A DNA stretch of 49,957 nucleotides, taken from positions 1-49,957 of the forward strand of contig JAKSDO010000105.1 in the NCBI GenBank assembly GCA_022360055.1, written 5' to 3'. This document shows, piece by piece, positions 43,365-49,957 of the stretch. The notes beneath the pieces were generated by a model that was given only the letters and a program-made list of their open reading frames with translations, searched no databases and had not been told where the DNA came from. A program made the translations under genes and the position numbers. The stretch comes from Cytophagales bacterium (GTDB taxonomy: Bacteria; Bacteroidota; Bacteroidia; Cytophagales; Cyclobacteriaceae). Position 1 is the stretch's first letter, and each line of letters starts with the position of its first letter.

Positions 43365-46300
43365 TTAAAATGTAATGTTCAAACCGGTAGAAAGTAATCT
43401 GGGAAATGGCGAATAGTCAAATGCAAATGGTCTTTCCGGATCCTGTCCCTTGGGCAAATTATGAATTTCCCATAGATTGCTCCCACTTACGTAGATCCTC
43501 AGATTTTGCATCTTGATCTTATCGGTTACCTCACGCGGCAGCGTATAGCCGATCTGGATGTTTTTTAACCTCACATAAGCGTTGTTCCACAATTTGAATG
43601 GCGCCGCCGAGGTGGTCCAATTCCATCCGTCAATTCCGCCGTTTGACGTCATCTTGGGCCATGTGGCATTGGGCCGGTCTTCATGCCAGGTACGTTCATA
43701 TTCGTATTTCCAGGGCTGTTCCCACCAATTGCCGCCGAGCGGGCTATCATTGTTCTCCACTTTCCATCTGCCGACTCCCGTAAACATCGCCGAAAAATCA
43801 AATCCCTTCCAGTTTGCCCCTAAAGTGACCGAGAACTGGTGTCTGATGCGGTTGTTATCAAGCATTACGAGGTCGCCCGACTCCGGATCTCCCTCCTTGT
43901 ATAGCGTACCTCCTTCAAGCACACCGTCACCGTCCTTGTCGACCCACATTACGTCCCCTAACCTCAGGTTGCCCGGAACACCCTGAATGGTCTTGTATTC
44001 ATCCAAAACGCTTTGGTCCGTGATCAGCCCGCCGTATTCATATCCGAAATACGATCCCGTGCTGTATCCCTCCACATATTCATTGAAGCCAAAGCTTGGC
44101 AAAATGGCATCTTCGAGGCTCGTTACTTCATTCCTGTCGTCGCTGTATAGCCCTCTGACAAAGTAATTGAACTCGCCGATATTATCTTCCCATGTCAAAG
44201 ATATCTCCATCCCCTTGGTTTGGATCGTACCTCCATTTACGGTAGGAGGAGCAATCCCCAAAACCGATGGGAATTCCTGGGAAATGAGTATATCTTCCGT
44301 ATTCTTTATGAAGAAATCAACCGCTCCGGATAATCGGGAATCCAGAATTGCAAAGTCAATGCCCAAATTGTAAATATTCACCGTTTCCCAGGTCCTGTTT
44401 TCGCTTGCCAGCGGCGATGCCTCGTTGGCTGCTTGCGTTCTGGACGGGCTTACCGGATCGCCAAAGGGCAGCTCTCCCTTGAGGTTACCATCTCCCCACC
44501 TGCTGGGCACATTTATTCTTGAAAAGTGATCAAATCTCCCGACGTTGTTTTGGTTGCCAAGCTGGCCGAATGAGGCCCTGATCTTTAGGTTGCTCAGAAA
44601 GCTGCTGTTGGCCAAAAAGCTTTCGTTGCTGAGCACCCATCCGCCGGAGATCCCGTAAAAATCTCCCCATCTGAAATCTTTGGCAAACCGGGAAGATCCA
44701 TCTCTTCGGTAGCTGGCTTCGATCAGGTATTTGGAGTCGAAATTGTAACTGGCCCGGGCAAAAAATGAGCTGATGGCATACTGACTTTTGCTTTCTCCGG
44801 TAAACTGAAATTCAGGATCGCCCAGGGATAATACCCTTAACTGGTCGCTTACCAAAAAATCCCGGCCTGCACTAAAGTATCTGTTGTCAATTTCTTCGTG
44901 ACTGGCGCCAATCGTAAATTCCGTGTTGTGCTTTCCGCCGAAGGTGCGGTTGTAGGTAGCAAACATGTCAGCCACCATGTGCGTATCTCTCCAGTACTCG
45001 GACCCGGCGCCTGTTCGATCGCTGGACCTTATTGAAGGGTTTTCATCCCAGTTGTAAAACTGTATGATCTTCCGCAAGGCGGAGTCATCCCGCAAATCCA
45101 CAGCGGCGCTAAAGCGACCGACTACAGATAACCCATCCATTGGGGTCAGCGTGGCATTGAATTGCGCGCGCGTGTTGTAAAATTGTGAAATTCGATCCCC
45201 TCCGGCTTCGGCCCAGGCATGTGGGGGAGTAAAGCCGCCAAAATTGTAATATCTTCCTTCCGGGGTCGATAACGGCATGGATGTCCAGGCACTTGCAATC
45301 GCCCCGGTCACTCGATCGTAATTCTCCGGCTCTTTGATCTCCTGGCTTTCCAGGGAGATATTGGTACCTACATTCAGAAGTTCATCAATCAAATCGAAAT
45401 CGTATTTAAAACGGGCAAAGTATCTCAAATTCTTGTTTTCACCGTATTGCAACATCGATTGCTGGTCGAGTATCCCAAATGAAACAAAGTAGTTTGATTT
45501 TTTTGAATTGCCCGATACACTCAAATTATGGTTTTGCATTAACGCGGTGCCCCACATGGTCTCCATCCAGTCGTTATGCCCCAGCCACATCGTCGGTGTA
45601 TCGCCAAACGGCCCGGGCATGACCTTCCCCTCGTTAATGTCGAAATCCGGGTCAGTCACTGCTGCTGTCTGATCCACAAAAAAGTGATTAAAATTCCCAT
45701 CGTTTTCAAAGGCCTCCGATGCCATGATCATATGCTCCCTCACATCCGTGATTTCCGGCCTCAGCCCGGGCACATTCCATGAAAAGTTGCCGTCATAGCT
45801 TATCCTCGGCCTGTTCGATGTTCCCTTTTTCGTGGTGACCAGGATGACACCCCCGGCCGCCCTGGCGCCGTAAATGGCCGCCTGGGCATCTTTTAGTACG
45901 GTAATATCCTGAATATCACGCGGATTTAATTTGTTCAGGGCATTTGCGTTTGCCTCGCGCTGAGGAATGCCATCAATAATAATGAGCACTCCGGGATCGG
46001 ACCTTGATGTAATCCCTCTAATCTGAATATTATTTTCTTCACGGCCAACCCGTCCGTCGCCCCTCAGAACGAGCAAACCAGGTATCTCGCCCTGCAGTTG
46101 ATTTACCACTTCCGTCTGGGGCCGGCTTTCAAATACTTCTTCACCAACCGAAAATGTAGAGCCCGTAAGCGTCCCTTTCGTCTTCGTACCGTAGCCAATT
46201 ACTACAATTTCATTCAGGGCTTTGATGTCCGGCACCATCGCCAGATCAATCACGGATTGAGCACCTACGGATATCTCCTCGGTGATGTACCCGACGGAAC

Positions 46301-46865
46301 TGAAAACCAGCACCGAATTGTCATCGGGAACGGCTACCGAATAATTCCCTTCAATATCGGTAACAGAACCCGTAGTTGTCCCTTGTACGATCACGTTAAC
46401 TCCGGGTAATCCGGAATTATCTTCCGATGAGGTAACTTTACCCGTAATAACTCTTCCCTGGATGATGATTTCTATGGACGATCTTTCCTGATCCGACTCC
46501 AGCTTTTGTCGAACGTTGATGGTATTGTTTACCTGCCGGAATTTTAGCCTGCCCTTTTTTGAGATTTCGAGAAGCAGGTCCGAAACGGACCGGCCTTCGG
46601 ATTTAAAATCAATTCTTACCGTATTGTTTATGTCATTTATATTGTAGTTGAATGTGTATTCCGTGCTATTTTCTATGGCCTTAAAGCACTCCCGGATGCT
46701 CGCATTTTCAAAATCACCTGAAATGGCAACTTCCCGGACACTTTTTATCGCTTGTGCCTCCAGATTTGTAGCCATTACCATGCCCAGAAACAATGTCTGG
46801 AGAAATATTCCCAATAACGTTCCGTTTATTGCCATAACAGCAATTGATCTTAAATTTTTTTTCAT
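43365..46865 (-). CDS. SusC/RagA TonB-dependent outer-membrane transporter with STN signalling domain
   Basis: An 1166-residue transporter. The N-terminal hydrophobic signal is followed by an STN domain (about 42-118), a carboxypeptidase-regulatory-like domain (about 140-218; ITGKVTSSEDNSGLPGVNVIV), the junction LNEIVVIGYGTKTKGTLTGSTFSV and a plug (IQDITVLKDAQAAIYGARAAGGVILVTTKKG). The barrel ends in the aromatic TGLNITF. The STN domain and the adjacent fecR and sigma genes mark it as signal-transducing. The substrate is unknown. It is complete and clearly distinct in sequence from the SusC at 35937, so the two units probably take up different ligands. Confidence 0.96.
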   Translation of the reverse strand: MKKNLRSIAVMAINGTLLGIFLQTLFLGMVMATNLEAQAIKSVREVAISGDFENASIRECFKAIENSTEYTFNYNINDINNTVRIDFKSEGRSVSDLLLEISKKGRLKFRQVNNTINVRQKLESDQERSSIEIIIQGRVITGKVTSSEDNSGLPGVNVIVQGTTTGSVTDIEGNYSVAVPDDNSVLVFSSVGYITEEISVGAQSVIDLAMVPDIKALNEIVVIGYGTKTKGTLTGSTFSVGEEVFESRPQTEVVNQLQGEIPGLLVLRGDGRVGREENNIQIRGITSRSDPGVLIIIDGIPQREANANALNKLNPRDIQDITVLKDAQAAIYGARAAGGVILVTTKKGTSNRPRISYDGNFSWNVPGLRPEITDVREHMIMASEAFENDGNFNHFFVDQTAAVTDPDFDINEGKVMPGPFGDTPTMWLGHNDWMETMWGTALMQNHNLSVSGNSKKSNYFVSFGILDQQSMLQYGENKNLRYFARFKYDFDLIDELLNVGTNISLESQEIKEPENYDRVTGAIASAWTSMPLSTPEGRYYNFGGFTPPHAWAEAGGDRISQFYNTRAQFNATLTPMDGLSVVGRFSAAVDLRDDSALRKIIQFYNWDENPSIRSSDRTGAGSEYWRDTHMVADMFATYNRTFGGKHNTEFTIGASHEEIDNRYFSAGRDFLVSDQLRVLSLGDPEFQFTGESKSQYAISSFFARASYNFDSKYLIEASYRRDGSSRFAKDFRWGDFYGISGGWVLSNESFLANSSFLSNLKIRASFGQLGNQNNVGRFDHFSRINVPSRWGDGNLKGELPFGDPVSPSRTQAANEASPLASENRTWETVNIYNLGIDFAILDSRLSGAVDFFIKNTEDILISQEFPSVLGIAPPTVNGGTIQTKGMEISLTWEDNIGEFNYFVRGLYSDDRNEVTSLEDAILPSFGFNEYVEGYSTGSYFGYEYGGLITDQSVLDEYKTIQGVPGNLRLGDVMWVDKDGDGVLEGGTLYKEGDPESGDLVMLDNNRIRHQFSVTLGANWKGFDFSAMFTGVGRWKVENNDSPLGGNWWEQPWKYEYERTWHEDRPNATWPKMTSNGGIDGWNWTTSAAPFKLWNNAYVRLKNIQIGYTLPREVTDKIKMQNLRIYVSGSNLWEIHNLPKGQDPERPFAFDYSPFPRLLSTGLNITF

Positions 46866-46898
46866 AATTTTAAATGATTTATTTTAAACATTATTTGA

Positions 46899-46923
46899 AC
46901 CTTCAATTGTGGAGATTGAAGGT
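46899..46923. other. Extra hairpin in the susC leader (right locus)
   Basis: ACCTTCAAT pairs perfectly with ATTGAAGGT around a 7-nt loop, between the conserved hairpin and the susC start. It has no counterpart of the same sequence in the other two leaders, but the middle locus has a different inverted repeat in the corresponding place. Confidence 0.5.
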
Positions 46924-46930
46924 TTTGAAG

Positions 46931-46963
46931 AGCGATAATGAATTTTCCATTATCGCTTTTTTT
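46931..46963 (+). terminator. Hairpin with T-tract in the fecR-susC gap (right locus)
   Basis: Perfect 10-bp arms AGCGATAATG and CATTATCGCT with a 7-nt loop, running into seven T on the plus strand. It is the third example of a terminator-like hairpin pointing away from susC and abutting the leader-peptide stop codon. Confidence 0.72.
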
Positions 46964-46989
46964 CAGCTCGTGTCTTCCATATTTTTCAT
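46963..46989 (-). CDS. Putative 8-aa leader peptide MKNMEDTS upstream of susC
   Basis: Met-Lys-Asn-Met-Glu-Asp-Thr-Ser-stop, ending GAC ACG AGC TGA, followed directly by an A-run and hairpin. A shorter form could start at the internal ATG (46980). Here the ORF is 97 nt after the fecR stop rather than 5-11 nt, so its position relative to the hairpin is more constrained than its distance from fecR. Confidence 0.5.
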   Translation of the reverse strand: MKNMEDTS

Positions 46990-47086
46990 CTGCTTATATT
47001 TTTATAGTTTGCTGACACCCGGAGCACTATAATCATGCTCGTGTGTGTCTTAATAATTATCTCAGGCATGGCCTGTTTCATATTAG

Positions 47087-48103
47087 TTAAAAATTAATTT
47101 GCACTTTCTTACCCTCAAGTTCATACCTGAATTTTCCGGTGAAACTCAGGGCATATAAGACATTATCAAGCGCGTAGTTGTCAAACTTTCCGCTGTAATG
47201 CCATTCTTTGTCCGGTGTTCCTATTATGGTGAATTCGACCCCGTACCAACTGCCGAGTCTGTTCATGACCTCCTCGAACGAAGCATTTTCAAAATAGATC
47301 AACCCGTTTTTCCACCCAAAATCCGCTTCAGGATTGAACTTTGTGATTTCGGTAAATGACAAAGCAGCCGGGTCGTAGGAAATCGCTTGCCCGGGGAAAA
47401 GCATCACCTTGTCGATCGAACCATCATTTTGAACGTTCTCCAAAACTTCGACCTGCCCCCGGGCCAATGAGACTTTGTACTTTTTACGGTCCAATGCCAC
47501 GACATTAAAGGATGTGCCCAATACCCGTATGTCCATAACGTCGGTCTTTACGATGAAAGGCAACTTTTCATTTCGCTCCACTTCAAAAAACGCTTCTCCG
47601 CTTAGCCTGACCGTACGACTTTCGCCTTCAAATACGGACAAATACTCGATTCGGCTTTCCGAATTCAGAATGACCTTGCTGCCGTCGGGGAGAAAGACCG
47701 TGGACTTTTGGCCCCTGGGATTCTCCTTGACCACCTGCCTGGATAAAACCTGCTCTACCGGTTTGGAGGATGGATCGCTGATATACCAAAAAATAGTGAA
47801 TGCGACGGCGAGCAGGAAAACGATCGATGCGGCGATCCTTCCCAGGTATTGATAATCGCTCCTGTACCTCGAACGATATTGTCCGGATTCGGTCTGGATT
47901 TCACGCTTGATCCTGGACAACACACTTTGCGAATTCAATACCCGGTATTGTTCCCTGCTACCGGTCCAGATCTTTTCATACTTTCGACAAAGTTTACCGA
48001 ATTCGGGCTTTTCCATTAATTCACGGAATGTATCCTGCTCAGAATTTGTTAAACTCCCCGATAGTTTTTTGCCAATTAGCTCGATCTGTTTATCTGTGTG
48101 CAT
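47087..48103 (-). CDS. FecR-family anti-sigma factor
   Basis: A 338-residue inner-membrane anti-sigma factor. The cytoplasmic N-terminus (KQIELIGKKLSGSLTNSEQDTFRELM) is followed by a membrane span (about 90-108, AASIVFLLAVAFTIFWYI) and a FecR domain (about 128-220; QKSTVFLPDGSKVILNSESRIEY, RLSGEAFFEVERN, IRVLGTSFNVVAL). The DUF4974-type C-terminus has WHYSGKFDNYALDNVLYAL and ends KVQINF. It is paired with the sigma gene that ends 187 nt upstream of its start and with the SusC downstream. Confidence 0.94.
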   Translation of the reverse strand: MHTDKQIELIGKKLSGSLTNSEQDTFRELMEKPEFGKLCRKYEKIWTGSREQYRVLNSQSVLSRIKREIQTESGQYRSRYRSDYQYLGRIAASIVFLLAVAFTIFWYISDPSSKPVEQVLSRQVVKENPRGQKSTVFLPDGSKVILNSESRIEYLSVFEGESRTVRLSGEAFFEVERNEKLPFIVKTDVMDIRVLGTSFNVVALDRKKYKVSLARGQVEVLENVQNDGSIDKVMLFPGQAISYDPAALSFTEITKFNPEADFGWKNGLIYFENASFEEVMNRLGSWYGVEFTIIGTPDKEWHYSGKFDNYALDNVLYALSFTGKFRYELEGKKVQINF

Positions 48104-48290
48104 ACTTCCAGGCTCTTTGACTATATAAACTGCATTATTTAAAGCAGACCCTACTCGCTTGAAAAAAAAATCAGCTTTCTTGCAAAGATTTTTGGATATG
48201 CGATATTCCCATGCACACCTTAAAAGTATGCCCGGGCCTCTTATACCTGTATAAACCGATTGTATGTGACCGGGGCTGACGGTCTGAATT

Positions 48291-48890
48291 TCAAAACAAA
48301 ATCGACATTAAGAATCTGTACTTTTTATCGTCAAGATCATTAAAATAGGAGGATAGTTCTTCCTTAATTTTTTTTAATGCTTTTGTCATCTGATTTTTTA
48401 CGGTACTTTTCGACAGTTCCAGAATTTCGGCAATTTCCTCGTATTTAAATCCCTCATCCCGGGACAGTCTGAAGATCAACTGGCATTTGGGAGGGAGTTT
48501 TTCAACTGCCGCGTTCACCTTTTCAATCAACTCCCGGTCCAACAGCTCGCTTTCAGGATGTATTTTATGAATCAATGAAAAGTCATCAAATTCAATTACC
48601 TGCAATTTTTCAATGTTTCTTTGCTTGAGGTATGAAAGGGACTGGTTTCTGACCGACGTGAATAAATAATAGTCGATGTTGTCGATGTCCGGCAACCTGG
48701 ACCTGCTCTTCCATACTTTCAAAAAAATGTCTGAAACCGCCTCTTCTGCAAGTAATTCCGAATTCAAAATAAATAATGCAAAACGAAATAACCGGGGATA
48801 ATAGTGGTTGAAAAACGCCTCGAAGGATCTTTCGTTGTCGGATACGGCAAATTCTCTGATTAACTTTTTTATATTATCGGCGCTTTGCAT
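48291..48890 (-). CDS. ECF RNA polymerase sigma factor
   Basis: A 199-residue ECF sigma factor. The sigma2 part (about 18-88) contains SFEAFFNHYYPRLFRFALFILNSELLAEEAVSDIFLKVWKSR. The sigma4 part (about 128-180) contains LPPKCQLIFRLSRDEGFKYEEIAEILELSKSTVKNQMTKALKKI. It is close in sequence to the sigma factor at 40675 (both carry LPPKCQLIFR and xEGxKYxEIAExL) and less like the one at 1345, which suggests that the two right-hand units arose by duplication. It heads the second SusC/SusD unit. Confidence 0.94.
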   Translation of the reverse strand: MQSADNIKKLIREFAVSDNERSFEAFFNHYYPRLFRFALFILNSELLAEEAVSDIFLKVWKSRSRLPDIDNIDYYLFTSVRNQSLSYLKQRNIEKLQVIEFDDFSLIHKIHPESELLDRELIEKVNAAVEKLPPKCQLIFRLSRDEGFKYEEIAEILELSKSTVKNQMTKALKKIKEELSSYFNDLDDKKYRFLMSILF

Positions 48891-49315
48891 AATCCAAATA
48901 TGGCAAAGCCCGCCCTAAATAAAAAGACCAACCGATACACTGCGATAGAAAATCCGTTGCAAGTTCCCCGGTAAGAATATTTAATCCGGAAAATTCATAA
49001 TTTTCCGCCCGAAGGGCCGATCATTATTTTTATGCTCAAACAAGGAACCTTTCATGGGAGCACACATTTTTTGTTGCTCAAATCCGAGGAATGAAATTAA
49101 TGAGTGGGATTATCCCGAAGTAAATTTGATGATGATTCCATCTTTTACGGATATATTATTCTTTTGAAAATGATTTATCGGGAATAAATCGGGTTAAAAT
49201 CAATGCCTTGCAAAGCGGGCTCCGGAATTTTGACTAATGGAGATGAATCATACCGGTTAATTGCCTCGATGGGAGGTTGGAAACCATCTTTTGGACGATT
49301 TCCAACCGTGCACAG
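48891..49315. other. Intergenic region with a hairpin after the GH172 gene
   Basis: The region carries the promoter of the sigma gene. GGTTGGAAA (49275-49283) pairs with TTTCCAACC (49299-49307) 9 nt after the GH172 stop, without a T-tract on the minus strand, so it is a weak terminator or mRNA-end stem. Nothing else is recognized; a 69-70 codon plus-strand frame here runs antisense into the GH172 gene and is not called. Confidence 0.45.
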
Positions 49316-49957
49316 CTACTTCAATTTGTCCCACACCTTTTCCTTCATATCTTTTAACCGGTCTTCGAGCGGCTGCAATAGAGGCAAATTATTTTCCGGG
49401 CGATCCAGGTAAAAGTAGCTTGTGGCCGATACATCATCGCTTCGATAATAATTGGTTGATGCCCCTTCTATGAATTCATCGCTCTCCACACCCGGAGGAT
49501 CGTCCATGTCCAGCAATCTTATGTGCTCCATCGGCTTGCCCTCATCATTCCCTATCGCCTGACCGTGGGTCTGCAACTGCCAGACCGGTATGAACTCCAC
49601 ACCGTCGGCTTTCATCTTTCTCAACAGATCCCGGTTCGCATTACCCATCTGCTGAATGGTGACCCGGCAGTCTTTCTGAAAATACACCGCATCGGCCGTA
49701 TGGTACCGGTAAAAGGAATACAGGTCGTGCGCTTTGTCCGACACCAGCGAACCAAAACGTTGGCCGTAAAATACGCCTTGACCCCAGCCCGTACCAATGT
49801 AATCTTCCGTACCCGTGCCCTGCAACGACGGATGCGCTCTATCCCCATCAAGATAGATCTTCACTTCCCCCTCGCCAAACCAGGTGCCCAGGTATTTCTC
49901 ATCCCCGATTACACCGATGTTTGTGCCAATGAAACGACCGATACCCTCCACCTTCGG
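49316..49957 (-). CDS. GH172 (DUF2961) family glycoside hydrolase, C-terminal part (runs off right edge)
   Basis: The frame is open to the window edge (PKVEGIGRFIG...), so only about 213 C-terminal residues are visible. The DUF2961 signature WFGEGEVKIYLDGD..HPSLQGTGTEDYIGTGWG is complete. It is followed by FYRYHTADAVYFQKDCRVTIQQMG. Characterized GH172 members act on fructofuranosyl or arabinofuranosyl linkages by a retaining mechanism. Its place upstream of the second SusC/SusD unit on the same strand, separated by 425 nt, suggests it belongs to a neighbouring or overlapping utilization locus. The N-terminus and any signal peptide are outside the window. Confidence 0.9.
   Translation of the reverse strand, partial: PKVEGIGRFIGTNIGVIGDEKYLGTWFGEGEVKIYLDGDRAHPSLQGTGTEDYIGTGWGQGVFYGQRFGSLVSDKAHDLYSFYRYHTADAVYFQKDCRVTIQQMGNANRDLLRKMKADGVEFIPVWQLQTHGQAIGNDEGKPMEHIRLLDMDDPPGVESDEFIEGASTNYYRSDDVSATSYFYLDRPENNLPLLQPLEDRLKDMKEKVWDKLK

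Noticed and set aside
1-49957. CRISPR arrays, tRNA or rRNA genes, prophage genes
   Set aside because: No regularly spaced repeats, no tRNA-like or rRNA-like sequence and no phage or integrase genes were seen anywhere in the window.

Overview
The window comes from a member of the Bacteroidota, most likely the Cytophagia (lineage inferred). The evidence is three SusC/SusD-type systems, each paired with an ECF sigma factor and a FecR anti-sigma factor, DUF4974-type FecR C-termini, GH116 and GH172 enzymes, SusD lipoproteins, and genes without obvious Shine-Dalgarno sequences.

Layout. (1) Positions 1-1980, minus strand: ECF sigma, FecR and the first 16 codons of a SusC gene that leaves the window on the left. 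(2) 2417-4990, plus strand: a Nudix-fold transcription regulator with a degenerate Nudix box, a small repeat element, a LacI-type regulator and a decayed duplicate of the LacI 3' end. (3) 5122-15594, plus strand: a complete myo-inositol catabolic cluster in the order aldolase (iolJ-like), iolB, iolC, iolD, sodium/solute symporter, iolA, iolE, iolG, preceded by a perfect palindrome that is a good candidate LacI operator. (4) 15771-21288, minus strand: two exported peroxidases, a TMEM175-like channel, and a sigma factor gene overlapping a gene for a membrane-anchored protein with an outer-membrane-barrel-like C-terminus, downstream of an Ig-repeat lipoprotein. (5) 21519-41301, minus strand: a polysaccharide/glycoside utilization locus, read as sigma, FecR, SusC, SusD, GH116, an exported RbsD/FucU-like mutarotase lipoprotein, an unassigned six-hairpin-type lipoprotein, GH116, GH116. 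(6) 41566-48890, minus strand: a second sigma-FecR-SusC-SusD unit with no enzymes, closed by a strong terminator. (7) The right edge cuts through a GH172 (DUF2961) gene.

Working model: the SusC/SusD pairs import glycosides, the SusC STN domains signal to FecR and the ECF sigma factors, GH116/GH172 enzymes and the mutarotase release and equilibrate sugars, and the inositol operon turns myo-inositol into central metabolites under a LacI repressor.

The most unusual observation is in the three fecR-susC intergenic regions. Each carries a tiny open reading frame of 7-8 codons that ends in Asp-Thr-Ser-stop, with differences among the last four codons only at synonymous positions. Each is followed at once by an A-run and a 10-12 bp hairpin. 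Read on the opposite strand, the same hairpin plus A-run is a textbook intrinsic terminator aimed away from susC, which would end an antisense RNA over the susC leader. I know of no described leader peptide of this kind; the antisense arrangement resembles the DonS-type RNAs of Bacteroides.
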